Assembly: GCA_964581895.1 (NCBI GenBank)
Contig: CAZOPR010000002.1
Coordinates: forward strand, 1-64,000
DNA from: Exilispira sp964581895
GTDB lineage: Bacteria > Spirochaetota > JAAYUW01
Length of the DNA stretch: 64,000 nt
Reading direction: 5' to 3'
Positions 1 through 10,300 of this stretch are shown here, piece by piece. The first letter of the stretch is position 1. Every line of letters begins with the position of its first letter. Made by a program: the position numbers and the translations under genes. The notes under the pieces were generated by a model. That model saw only the letters and a list, made by a program, of their open reading frames with translations. It ran no database searches and was not told where the DNA came from.

Positions 1-24
1 TAGCTAATATCCGAGAATTATGGC

Positions 25-55
25 GATAAGAGATAAGAGATAAGAGATAAGAGAT
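25..55. repeat. 7-bp simple tandem repeat
   Basis: About 4.4 perfect copies of the heptamer GATAAGA run head to tail. No gene overlaps them. They look like replication-slippage DNA at the edge of a region of decayed mobile elements. Confidence 0.8.
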
Positions 56-227
56 TTTGCTTATTCATATTTAGATTTATATATTATATTTTGTTTTTGT
101 CAAGTGTTTTTTGAAATAATGCGTAGCAAATTTTGAAACTTTACACTTATCTTTTAAAAAGAAACTTAACAATAAAAAAATAAATATATCATCTTCTTTA
201 AAAAAAGGATTTAAAGGAGATGAAAAC

Positions 228-1190
228 TTGGTATTAAAAAAACAAATTGTATTTAAATTTGAAAAGGTTGAAAGAAAAGAAATTACAATGAAAAATTATG
301 CTAAATTATTGAAAATGCTGCCGAACCTGGTTATCTATCTTGTATAATAGATTTGCAGAAAGGTAAGCCTTTAGAACTACCTAAAGGTCAAAAGAATTTC
401 TCTTCTTACACAAAAACAAAAAGAAGAGTTAAAAATTTTATATAAAAAGTTTAATATGAACAAAAATGGATTATCTATTCACCATCAATGCAAATATTAA
501 AAAATATTGCAGTAGAAAAAATTGAAGACTTTCCAGATATTAATACCAAGACCATGAGGAAGATATTAAACAAGGATAAAGTTTATATTAAACATATTAA
601 AGTTAAAAAATATAGAAAAAGATTTGAAGCTGGATCGTTTGGTGAATAAATTTGGGGCGATGTTTCAACTCACAATTGGATCCCAGATATAGATAAAAAG
701 TTTCATTTAATTTTATTTATTGATGATAAATCACGATATGTTTTGTATAATAAATTTTTCGAAAGTGATAATTTAGAAAATACTAAAATTACCTTAAAAG
801 ATATGATAAAAAGATTTGGCTTCCCTGTATCAATTTATTATGACAATGATTCTAAATACAACTATAAAACATAATTCAACATATTCTAAACCAATTAATG
901 ATAAAGCTGAAAATGTTTTTAGAAAAAGTATTAAGATGTTTAGAGAGCTACGAAGACAAGATTTAGAGGATTTAGAAAATGCATTTACCCAAAGATTTGA
1001 AAGAAAAGTATCTAATACAAATGAAATTAAGTTTACAAAATAAATATTTTATAGTTCCAAAATATAAAAATGAAGCTTTACCTTCCTTTAAGGTAGAAGT
1101 AAGAGAAAATCCTTAAAAATTCCTAAAAATATATTATAAAGGTGAATTTTTAATAAAATATAATTTAAGTAAGGATAAAATTTATGCTTA
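228..1190 (+). pseudogene. Decayed DDE (rve, IS481/Mu-like) transposase
   Basis: This is a transposase remnant spread over more than one frame. A good ribosome-binding site (AAAGGAG, 213-219) precedes a TTG at 228. The best-preserved part is about 644-874, where one frame reads an integrase core: WGDVSTHNW, then LFIDDKSRY, then IYYDNDSKY. These match the DDE/D-N-G landmarks of rve transposases. A TAA at 647-649 interrupts it just before the core. The reading continues in another frame from about 875 to 1043 (a basic segment ending RKVSNTNEIKFTK). A third piece at about 1043-1190 (IVPKYKNE, KVEVRENP) resembles the usual C-terminal beta domain of this family. Several stops and frameshifts make it non-functional. 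IS481-like is the best guess, but the exact IS family is uncertain. Confidence 0.7.
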
Positions 1191-1593
1191 AAAAATTTAT
1201 TAAAAGTGTTAAGTTTCATTTTATGAAATATATGTTAAATTTTAAGTTTGAGCAACAGTGTATTTTGAAATAAATTTAAAATATTTTTTATTTTTTTATT
1301 AATTTTAATTTTAACATTTTTTGAGTTTTTAGTCATTATTAGTTTTACTTACATTTATTTACAATATGTTTTTGTTATTCTCTTTTGTTTATTATTTTCT
1401 TTTATATATCATAATTTTACTTTTCTCTAATTTTCTTTTTATCAATTGTTAATATATTTATAATTTTTTCACCCCTCTAAAAGGATTAAATTATTTGATT
1501 TAATAATAATTATTATAAAAATCCTTTCAAAAGGATAAAAGTAAGTTTTTACAAACTAATATTAGAACAATTTTCAAAAATTTTTTAAACTAA
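1191..1593. other. AT-rich noncoding gap between two transposase remnants
   Basis: No supportable gene is visible. The stretch is very T/A-rich. A short inverted repeat (ATCCTT, loop TCAA, AAGGAT) lies at 1521-1536, and a related AAAAGGATT occurs near 1479. They may be relics of an IS end or a weak terminator. I see no tRNA or conserved RNA. Confidence 0.5.
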
Positions 1594-2244
1594 ATGTTAG
1601 AAGAAATTAGGTTAAAGGAAAGGGAAGAATATTTTTGGAATGTTAATTTTAATCCTACATTAAATTTGTGAAAAAAGAAATTTATTTTTATACTTGATGA
1701 TATAATAAGAGCATTTTTTTGTGTAGCTTTAAGTGCGAAAAAAGTTGCCTAGATGTAATAAAAAACCTTGTAGGAAGCTTTTAATCTACCTCATATGTAA
1801 GAGCAAATGTAAAAATACTAGATGAAATCATAGATAAGTTTATCAAAAGAAAAATTACTGAAAAATATCCTATAGATTATATAGAGATAGGTTATATTTC
1901 ACTAATGAGGGTGAGCTTCGCGAAAGAAGCGATTTATACTATACTTGGGGTTACAAAGGATGGTAATAAAGAATCATTATCTTATTTTTTACCTGTAGGT
2001 AATGAAAAATTTTATGTTTAAAAAAAAATTCCCAGGAGCAGAACAATAGCTATGCTGGTTCCATTTGAAGAAAAATATAAAAAACAAAGTTAGAAAAGAT
2101 TTTTTTGATGAAATTTGAGGATATTTTCACTTTGAAGATAGTGCAAGTAATTTTTTATACCTATTTTTTAGTGACAAGAATTTAAAATACCAAGGTAGAA
2201 ACTTAAGATACTCTTTATTAAGAAAGGAGGCTTTTAATAAATAA
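1594..2244 (+). pseudogene. Decayed IS256-family (mutator-type) transposase
   Basis: No frame stays open, but pieces in different frames line up in order with the Transposase_mut family. They are an N-terminal segment read as a weak match to the 'sR.I...l' region, DEIIDKFIKRKITEKYPIDY, then AIYTILGVTKDGNKESLSYF (the family's 'vyvalGv..dG.ke.lgf' strand), then GAEQ and CWFHLKKNIKNKVRKDFFDE (the Q..C..H..RN region), then a C-terminal ASNFLYLFFSDKNLKYQGR. The catalytic Asp expected in the 'lDaiyl' strand reads as Gly/Tyr here. Many stops and frameshifts make it certainly dead. Family assignment rests on motif order only. Confidence 0.6.
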
Positions 2245-2300
2245 AAACTTTCAAGGCTTTGACACAATTATCTTGACATTACCAGAAAAATGGAATAAAA

Positions 2301-2417
2301 AAATTGAAATAGAAAATTGAAGTAAAAAATTAGAATAGAATGTTGAAACAAAAAATTGAAGTAAAAAATTGAAATAAAAAATTAGAATAGAAAGTTGAAG
2401 TAAAAAATTAGAATAAA
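2301..2417. repeat. 13-bp tandem repeat, nine copies, upstream of nadE
   Basis: Exactly nine 13-mers fill 117 bp with no indels. The consensus is AAATTGAAGTAAA, alternating with AAATTAGAATAGA variants. The array ends about 30 bp before the nadE ribosome-binding site (AGGAG, 2447-2451), so it lies in the likely promoter or leader of nadE. Since 13 is not a multiple of three, it is not coding. Confidence 0.85.
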
Positions 2418-2458
2418 AAAAATAAAATGATAAAATTAGACTATATAGGAGTTTTAAG

Positions 2459-3262
2459 ATGATTAATTTTGTAAAGCCAGAAAAAATCGATATGATTATC
2501 TGTGAATTTTATAAAGATTATTTTGAAAAAGCCAGATTTAAAAAAGCTTTTGTTGCAATATCTGGAGGTGTTGATTCTGCTGCTATTGCCTACCTTTCAA
2601 CTAAAATTTTAGGGGTAGATAATGTTATTGCAGCTTTTTTACCATCTTCTATAACTTCAAATGAAAGCAAAGAATTTTATAAACTTGTGATAGATAGTTT
2701 AAATATTAAAAATCACTATGAAATATCTATTGATAATTTTATTAAGCCATATTTAAAGTTAGATAAAAGATTGAGTGAAAATGACCCAAAGTCAAAATTA
2801 AGAAAAGGTAATATCATGGCAAGAGTAAGAATGATTCTATCTTATGATATTGCTGCTAAACACGATGCTCTTGTTGTTGGAACCGAAAATAAAACAGAAT
2901 TTCTTTTGGGTTATTCCACACAATGGGGAGATTCAGCTGCCGCTTTTCATCCTATGGGTGACATTTATAAAACTGAAGTATTTAGTTACGCAAGTTTTTT
3001 GGGAGTACCACAGCAAATAGTCAAAAGAACCCCTACAGCAGAACTATGGGATAATCAGACAGATGAGCAGGAGATTGGTTTAAAATACAGATCTATAGAT
3101 GAAATCTTATTTTATCTTTTTGAAAAAAAATTAAGTAAAGATCAAATTATCAAGCTTGGATATAAAAAAGAGGAGATTGAAAGAATTGAAAATCTTGTAG
3201 AAAGAAGTGAATATAAAAGAAGATTACCGCAAGCAGCATCATTTAAAGGATTTAGGAATTAA
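2459..3262 (+). CDS. nadE: NAD synthetase (NAD+ synthase, ammonia- or amide-dependent)
   Basis: The enzyme makes NAD+ from deamido-NAD+, ATP and an ammonia source, the last step of NAD biosynthesis, in the cytoplasm. The 267-residue protein is a bare synthetase domain with no N-terminal glutaminase, so it probably uses free ammonia. The PP-loop SGGVDS is at residues 35-40. Further conserved blocks follow: RKGNIMARVRM, the GTENKTE segment, FHPMGDIYKTEV, and RTPTAELWDNQTDE. The start is an ATG eight bases after AGGAG. It stands alone, downstream of transposase debris and the 13-bp repeat, and ahead of an ABC transporter after a 142-bp gap. The identification is firm. Confidence 0.95.
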   Translation: MINFVKPEKIDMIICEFYKDYFEKARFKKAFVAISGGVDSAAIAYLSTKILGVDNVIAAFLPSSITSNESKEFYKLVIDSLNIKNHYEISIDNFIKPYLKLDKRLSENDPKSKLRKGNIMARVRMILSYDIAAKHDALVVGTENKTEFLLGYSTQWGDSAAAFHPMGDIYKTEVFSYASFLGVPQQIVKRTPTAELWDNQTDEQEIGLKYRSIDEILFYLFEKKLSKDQIIKLGYKKEEIERIENLVERSEYKRRLPQAASFKGFRN

Positions 3263-3404
3263 AGTCAAAAGTTGCAAATATTTTTTTTAAATATATTATT
3301 CTTTTAGTCTAAAGTATTTTAATTAATTAAGTTTTTAATTATGTAAATTTTTTTTATGTTTTAATTAACCAGCATTAGAATAGCGATCATAGGAGTCTTT
3401 ACAA

Positions 3405-4997
3405 ATGGAAGAATATATTTTAGAGATGAAAAATATTACTAAAAAATTCCCTAAGGTTATTGCTAATGAAGATGTAACTATCAACTTAAAAAAAGGTGAG
3501 ATCCTTGCATTACTTGGTGAAAATGGTGCAGGCAAATCCACCTTAATGAACATTCTTTATGGACTTTATAGACCAACTTCTGGTGAAATTATTCTTGAAG
3601 GAGAAAAAGTACAATTCCATTCTCCAAAGGATGCCATAAAACATAATCTTGGAATGGTCCACCAACATTTTATGCTTGTTGAAAATTTGACTGTAACTGA
3701 AAATATTATTTTAGGAGAAGAACCAGGGAATGCTGCTTTTATTAACTACAATTTAGCTAAGAAAAAAGTTAAAGAATTATCAGATAAATTTAAACTTGAA
3801 ATTGATCCAGATGAGAAGATTGAAAATCTTTCTGTTGGTTTACAACAAAGAGTTGAAATCTTAAAGGCACTATATAGAAAAGCCAAAATATTAATCCTTG
3901 ATGAGCCAACTGCAGTTTTGACTCCTCAAGAGATTGAAAAACTTTTTGATGTCATTAAAGATCTTGTTAAAACTGGAGTTTCAGTAATTATCATAACTCA
4001 TAAATTGGAAGAGGTTTTAGATATAGCCGATAGAGTATATATATTAAGAAGAGGCAAGCTTGTTGGCGAAAGAAGCACAAAGAAAGTTACAAAAAACGAA
4101 CTTGCAAATATGATGGTAGGAAGAGATGTCGTTTTAACGGTTACAAGAACTCCTAAAAAGCGAGGAGAAAAACCGACTTTAAAGATAAATAATCTTGTTG
4201 TTTTTAATAGTAAAAAACTTAAAGCAGTTAATAATGTTAGTTTAGAGGTTTATCCAGGGGAAATAGTTGGTATAGCTGGTGTTGACGGGAACGGACAAAC
4301 TGAACTTGCTGAAGCTATAATAGGTTTTAGAGATTCATTTGAAGGGGAGATCATACTTGACGGATATAGTCTTCCTATAAATGATAAATCTCAAAAAAAT
4401 AGCTTAAATGCAATATTCAACAAGATCTTTTTTGAAAATAATTTTGTTAAAGAAAGATTGGATAAAGGTATATCAATAGTTCCTGCAGATAGACAAAGAC
4501 ATGGTCTTGTACTTGAAATGCAAGTAGCTGAAAACCTCATATTAGGTTATCAAGGAAAAGGTAAATTTTGGGAACATAACATATTAAAATGGAAAAACAT
4601 ATATAATTTTTCTGAAGAATTAATAAAAAAATATGACATAAGAACTCCTAACTCTAAAAATATCACATCAAATTTATCTGGCGGTAACCAGCAGAAAGTA
4701 ATTCTTGCAAGAGAATTTTCAAAAACACCAAAGTTTGCTTTAATAGTTCAACCCACAAGAGGATTGGATGTCGGTGCTATTGAGTATATTCATAAAAGAA
4801 TACTTGAAATGCGTGACGCAAATTGCGCTATTTTACTTATATCTTTGGAGCTTGAAGAGATCTTTTCACTTTCAGACAGAATTTTAGTCATGTATAATGG
4901 ACAAATAACCAAAGAATTCAAAACTGAAGAAACAGACCAGATGGAAGTAGGTTTTTATATGATGGGTGGAGATAAAACAAAGGTTAAAGAAGCTTAA
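3405..4997 (+). CDS. BMP-type nucleoside ABC transporter, double ATPase subunit
   Basis: This 530-residue protein has two fused ABC domains, typical of the sugar/nucleoside (BMP, NupO/YufO-like) importers. The first domain has Walker A GENGAGKST, the Q-loop VHQHFMLVENLTV, signature LSVGLQQR and Walker B ILILDEPTAVLTP. The MVHQHFMLVE segment is characteristic of the BMP subfamily. The second domain has a degenerate P-loop (GVDGNGQTE), signature LSGGNQQK and a PTRGLDVGA switch segment, as usual for this class. The ATG follows AGGAG by eight bases. A permease gene follows after 15-27 bp, so the two form an operon. A solute-binding protein and the usual second permease are not next to it. Confidence 0.92.
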   Translation: MEEYILEMKNITKKFPKVIANEDVTINLKKGEILALLGENGAGKSTLMNILYGLYRPTSGEIILEGEKVQFHSPKDAIKHNLGMVHQHFMLVENLTVTENIILGEEPGNAAFINYNLAKKKVKELSDKFKLEIDPDEKIENLSVGLQQRVEILKALYRKAKILILDEPTAVLTPQEIEKLFDVIKDLVKTGVSVIIITHKLEEVLDIADRVYILRRGKLVGERSTKKVTKNELANMMVGRDVVLTVTRTPKKRGEKPTLKINNLVVFNSKKLKAVNNVSLEVYPGEIVGIAGVDGNGQTELAEAIIGFRDSFEGEIILDGYSLPINDKSQKNSLNAIFNKIFFENNFVKERLDKGISIVPADRQRHGLVLEMQVAENLILGYQGKGKFWEHNILKWKNIYNFSEELIKKYDIRTPNSKNITSNLSGGNQQKVILAREFSKTPKFALIVQPTRGLDVGAIEYIHKRILEMRDANCAILLISLELEEIFSLSDRILVMYNGQITKEFKTEETDQMEVGFYMMGGDKTKVKEA

Positions 4998-5024
4998 AAT
5001 CAACTTATAAGGGTGAAAAAAATT

Positions 5025-6290
5025 ATGGGAAATCTAATCAAAAACAATACTATTTATTTTCTTCTAATCATTTTTTCCATTCTCTTTCTTGCGATTGGTA
5101 TAACTCTTTATATGGGTGAATATTTTTATGGTTTAATATTTATTTTCCTTTCGATTTTAATCTATTTGTTAGCAAATTTAAATTCAAATAAAAAAGAGAG
5201 TTTTAAAGAATTCTTAAAACAAAAACTTAAAGTTGTATTATACCCTTTGATAGGTATTTTTGTATCTCTAATAGTCGGTGGGATCATAATGATAATATCT
5301 GGATATAATCCATTTGAAGCTTATGCCGCTTTATTCTATGGTGGATTTTATAAAAACTGGGGAACAGCGGTAATAAATGCTACTCCACTTATTTTTACAG
5401 GTCTTGCTATAGCTTTTGCCTTCCAGGCAAATCTATTTAATATAGGTGCTGAAGGTCAATACTATATTGGTGCAATGGTCGCAGCATTTTTAGGTTTGTA
5501 TATAAAACTCCCCCCAATTCTTTCTTTACCACTTATTTTTATTGTTGGCGCATTTATAGCAGGTATTTACAATATTATCCCAGCATGGTTGAAAGTTAAA
5601 ACTGGAGCAAGTGAAGTAATAACTACAATGATGTTTGCACATATTGCCAGATACTTTTCACCTATCTTTATAAGAAACTTCGGAGGAGACCCAACAGCAG
5701 GATCTAAACATCCTTATGTAACAGATAAAATCCTTGAAACAAATAGATTACCAACAATGAAATCCTTTCTACCAAATGCAGATTATAGGATTCATACTGG
5801 TATTCTATTAGCTATAGTACTTGCAATAGTTGTCTACTATATTCTTTTCTATACAAAACTTGGATATGATATCAGAGCCGTAGGCAAAAATATAAATGCA
5901 GCAAAAATGCAGGGGATAAATACTGGAAAGATTATTTTCATCACTTTAATAATCTCTGGAATGCTTGCTGGATTTTCTGGTGTCAGTCAGATTACTGGAC
6001 TTGAGCATAAACTTGCACAAGAACTAAATGCTGGTTATGGTTGGAATGGTATATCTGTAGCACTTCTTGCTTCTAACGATCCTATCGCGGTAGTTTTTAC
6101 TGCTCTTCTATGGGGAGCATTGGATGCTGGTGGTCAGTATATGCAAAGAAATCTTGGAATCTCTGGAGCAATTGTTGAGATAATAAAAGGTATTATCTTG
6201 TTTTTAGTTGTCGCAAGATATATATACAATTATTTCTATAATAAATATTTTAAGAAAGAAGAATTTGTCAGTGCCGAAGAAAGAGTTTAA
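5025..6290 (+). CDS. BMP-type nucleoside ABC transporter, permease (NupP-like)
   Basis: This is a polytopic inner-membrane protein of the BPD_transp_2 family, about 421 residues with some ten hydrophobic segments. It carries the conserved NIGAEGQYYIGA, GASEVITTMM, GYDIRAVGKN and GISVALLASNDP blocks of nucleoside/BMP permeases. ATG 5025 is chosen because GGTGA lies eight bases before it; a GTG at 5013 in the same frame has no better ribosome site. An extended hydrophobic N-terminus of about 70 residues precedes the family domain. It is co-transcribed with the upstream ATPase. Such systems normally need a second permease (NupQ-like), and none follows here. Confidence 0.9.
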   Translation: MGNLIKNNTIYFLLIIFSILFLAIGITLYMGEYFYGLIFIFLSILIYLLANLNSNKKESFKEFLKQKLKVVLYPLIGIFVSLIVGGIIMIISGYNPFEAYAALFYGGFYKNWGTAVINATPLIFTGLAIAFAFQANLFNIGAEGQYYIGAMVAAFLGLYIKLPPILSLPLIFIVGAFIAGIYNIIPAWLKVKTGASEVITTMMFAHIARYFSPIFIRNFGGDPTAGSKHPYVTDKILETNRLPTMKSFLPNADYRIHTGILLAIVLAIVVYYILFYTKLGYDIRAVGKNINAAKMQGINTGKIIFITLIISGMLAGFSGVSQITGLEHKLAQELNAGYGWNGISVALLASNDPIAVVFTALLWGALDAGGQYMQRNLGISGAIVEIIKGIILFLVVARYIYNYFYNKYFKKEEFVSAEERV

Positions 6291-6299
6291 GTTTTATTT

Positions 6300-6425
6300 A
6301 AGATTACTTATATTTTTGCTTTTTATTTTTGATACATAATTTTTATTTTTGATATTTATTTATTCTTTTTGATATTTTCATTTTAATTTTAGTTTTGATA
6401 TTTATTTTTGATTATTTAATTTTCT
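6300..6425. repeat. Irregular TTTTTGATATTTA repeats
   Basis: Five or so copies of TTTTGATA/TTTTTGATATTT recur every 15-28 bp between the permease stop and the next gene, some inside the proposed start of that gene. They resemble the TTTGATAT-containing 17-mers at 12371-12421. This is probably slippage-prone A/T DNA. Confidence 0.5.
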
Positions 6426-7315
6426 ACTTTTCTTTTATTTTTTTAACTTTAATTTTTTTTATCTTAAATTTTATGAATATTAATATGAATATTGAAATTT
6501 CAAAATTCACTTTATCTTTCGGATTTAACATTTTTATTAAAAGATTTAGTAATGAAAACTTTAAAGACACAATTTTAATAATACCAGATATTGGAGAAAC
6601 AATATCAATATATGATGACTTTATTGAAAAATTGATTCATAAAAATCTATCTGTTATTATCTTTGATCTGCCAGGGCATGGCTTATCTGATGGGAAAAGA
6701 GGTGGTTTTTATAAGGAAAATATTTTTTTTGAAATTTTTGAAAAAATATTTTCATCACTTAACTTAAAAAATGGTATTCATATCTATACTTCAGGAATAA
6801 TCTGCCCTTATATTATTAAAATACTATATGGTTTTCTTGATAGAATCTGGATAAGATCATTTTTTATTTCTGGTTTTACATTTTCAATAAACTATAGTTT
6901 TTTATTTAAAATAATCTTAGAATCTTTTTTTAATAAATTTAAGATTGATTTATATCAATACTTAAAAGATAAAACTGATGATAAAAAAAATCTTAGAAAA
7001 ATAACTACATCATCTGAAATAACAAGATTTATTGATATAAAAATGCTTTTAAGTTTTATCTTTTCTCAAGGTAAGGCTATTAAATTCATAAAAGAAAAAC
7101 CTATCCCAATCTTTTTATCATGTGGAAAAAACCAAAAAGTTTTTTCTTTTGATAATAAAAACTTAAAAAACAATAATATTTTAAACTCTAATTCTAAAAT
7201 AAAATTGCCAATTAAGTCTTTTTTGAATTATGGGGGGCATAGTATTCATCTTTCTAATGCAACTAACCAAGATGAATGTTTAAACAAATATTTTGATTTT
7301 ATTTCTTTATGCTAA
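6395..7315 (+). CDS. Degenerate alpha/beta hydrolase-like membrane-anchored protein
   Basis: The fold resembles Hydrolase_4 (monoacylglycerol-lipase-like) proteins: TILIIPDIGE, then IIFDLPGHGLSDGKRGG, a hallmark of that family, and a C-terminal GGHSIHLSN that would supply the catalytic His. The nucleophile elbow GHSMGG is replaced by YTSGII: the Ser may remain but the flanking glycines are gone, and the acid segment is also atypical (CGKNQKVFS). The N-terminus (about 30 residues) is a strong hydrophobic anchor. The start is uncertain: TTG 6395 has no clear ribosome site, and an ATG at 6472 is possible. It follows the transporter genes on the same strand. Activity is doubtful; function unknown. 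Confidence 0.55.
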   Translation: MIFIFDYLIFYFSFIFLTLIFFILNFMNINMNIEISKFTLSFGFNIFIKRFSNENFKDTILIIPDIGETISIYDDFIEKLIHKNLSVIIFDLPGHGLSDGKRGGFYKENIFFEIFEKIFSSLNLKNGIHIYTSGIICPYIIKILYGFLDRIWIRSFFISGFTFSINYSFLFKIILESFFNKFKIDLYQYLKDKTDDKKNLRKITTSSEITRFIDIKMLLSFIFSQGKAIKFIKEKPIPIFLSCGKNQKVFSFDNKNLKNNNILNSNSKIKLPIKSFLNYGGHSIHLSNATNQDECLNKYFDFISLC

Positions 7316-7336
7316 AATTTAGTAAGGGAGCTTATT

Positions 7337-10300
7337 TTGGATAATAAAAAGAAAAATAATTATCGTAATAAGTCAAAAGATAATAATAAATCAAAAGATG
7401 ATATTAAGTCCAATAATAATATTAGACCAAAAAATAGTATTAAATCAAAAAATAATATTAAGTCAAAAAATGATATTAGGTCAAAAGATGTTATTAGGTC
7501 AAGAGATGATATTGAGTCAGAAGATGATAAAGTTAAAGAAAATAAAAATCTTAAAAAAAATGATGAATCTCTTCCACTTCAAAAAGGTGAAAGGATTGAA
7601 GCAACAGTCATTTTCGCCGATATGAAAGATTTTACAAAGTTTACAGAAAATCTTGATCCAGAAGATATTGATAAGATAATGACAAAAATTTTTTCAAATT
7701 TTGAATCAATAATAAACAGTTATGAAGGTTGGGTAGAAAAATATATTGGAGATGCGCTTGTAGCGGTTTTTGGCGCAAAGCATATTCATGAAGACGACCC
7801 AGAAAGAGCAATAAATGCTTCTTTAGATTTTTTAGATAATTTAGCGATAATAAATTCAGAAATTAAATCAAAATTTAAAATTAAAAATAAAGATATCTCT
7901 TTTAGAATAGGGATTCATTCTGGAACTTTAACAAAAGGGAAAAGAGGAGAATATGAAGTTGTATCAGGTCATGCACTAGCAGTGGCTTCAAGGATCCAAT
8001 CTATTGCTGCTGCGAATTCTATACTAGTTTCGGATGTTGTCTATCAAAAAACATTAAATAAATTTATCTTTTCTCAACCTATTGAATTATCTTTAAGAGG
8101 AAAAAGTGAAAGTTTAAATGCTTACATAGTTTTAGGAAGAAATCTTAGTATTGTTAATTATTATTCTGAATTTATTGGAAGAAAAGATATCATTGATAAG
8201 ATGCTTAGGAAATATTTAAAATTCGACGAGCTAAATGGATTTTGTTATTATGTATATGGTGAAGCTGGAATAGGCAAGACAAGACTTCTTGTTCAATTTA
8301 TAGAAGAGATAAGAAAATTTCCTCTATTTTCTTCTCCTTTGTTTTATACAACTGCTTCTCCTTATGGAAACTCAAATTTTTCAATTGTAATAAAACTACT
8401 TCTTTTCTACTTAAAGTTGGCTAATATTCCTAAACTTACTGAACAAGAAATATTAAAAAGCCTTTTTGAAAATAGTATACAGCTTGATAATGATAAGCAA
8501 AATACATTATTAAAACTTTTTATGCTAAAATGGAGCTCTGATATAGATGAGAAACTTGTATTTGACATACTTTTAGAAGTCTATACTTCGATATTAAAAA
8601 AATATGAAGAAAGTATATATTCTCCAATCATCTTTATTGATAATATTTCTTTTATAGATAAAAAAAGTAGAGACTTTTTAAGATATTTAATCGACCATTT
8701 AAAATACAAACCATTTTTCCTTGTTGCAGATAGATATTTTGAACAGATCATAGCAAATATTTTCCCTATTTATGAAAAGATTGAACTTCAGCCTCTAAGT
8801 GAAACTGAATCTTACTCTTTGATTCGAAAACTTATAGAGATTGATCTTAATGATGATGATATTGCTTTTATTATCGAACAATCTCATGGAAATCCATTTT
8901 TCATAGAAGAGTTTGCAAAATTTATCAATATTGAAGGTGAGTTTAAAAAACTTCCGTCCTCTATACAAACTGTTATTCTTGCACATATAGATAGATTACC
9001 AGAAAACTTAAAACAACTTTTACAGAAAGCATCTGTCATTGGTTCAACCTTTTCTATTGAAGAGTTATCATATATACATCAAAAAACAGGTGGTGATATC
9101 TCAAACCTTGATATAGATATAAACAAACTGATGAATGAAAATATTATAGAAAGAACAGGCAAACAATTTAAGTTTAGGCAGGAGATTACAAGAGAGGTTG
9201 TTTACTCAACTATATTGAAAGAAAATAAAATGGTTATTCACAGACTTATTGCTCTTTATTTTATTAAGATAAAAAGGAAAGAACCATTAAAAATAATTTA
9301 TCACTTACTTGAAGCACAGGATATATATAAGGCATATAAGATGCTTAACGAAGTAACAAACTATACTATGGATTATGTTCCCTATCTTGATAAACTTCTC
9401 AATAATTTAAATCCAAAAGACTCTGATAAAATCATAGAAATTTTATTTATCAAATATTCTATTCTTTATAATAATGGTTTTATTGATAAAATCCCTCAGG
9501 TAATATCTCAAATGGGTGATGAAGTTTTCTCATTGAATAACAATAAAGCCTATGCGATGTTTTATCATCTACTTGCTACATACAATTATGAGCATTTTGA
9601 TTATTTTAATGCAGAGCTATTTGGAAGAAAAGGAATATATTACTATGAAAAACTTGAAAATACCGATAAAAGTAAAATTTATAATTACTATAATCTACTT
9701 AGATTTACTGCTATTGCACTTTTTTATAAAAGAAATATAAATGGAGCAAAAAACCTACTTGAAAAATTACCTACAAATTCAGTTGAACACAACTACTTAA
9801 ATTGTATAATAAATTTTTATACATCAGATTATGAAAAAAGTATAAATCTTTTAGAAAAAGAAAAAGAGAAAATAAAAAATTCAGATATTAAAGATGATTT
9901 TTCAATAAATCTATATTTGCTTGAGTTAATTTCCTTTTACTATGAACTTGGGGCATTCGATTTAATCTATGAGACATGTAATCTTTTCCTTCAAAAAGCC
10001 ATTCCAACATATAAGCAATATTCAAGGATTTACTCATATCTCGGGATTGCATCCTTTTATCTTGGGAAACACCAGGAGGCATTCGATTACTTGAAAAAAG
10101 CCGAATACAACACTAAACAATTAAATAACGATTATTACAAGGCAAGGGTACAAGCTTTTATTGCAGAAGCATATTATCTTTCTGGAAATCTTGAAAAAGC
10201 ATATGATTATGCATTTGATGCTCTTAAAATAACAAATATTAATTCTGACCATGTTACAAGTTGTGAAGTATTACTGCTTCTTGTATTAATATCGTTACAA

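Noticed and set aside
816..1043. Independent 75-codon gene in the transposase area
   Set aside because: Its second half continues the transposase in another frame; it is a fragment of the pseudogene.
2301..2417. CRISPR array
   Set aside because: The repeats are 13 bp and directly abut with no spacers; the other arrays in the window also lack spacers.
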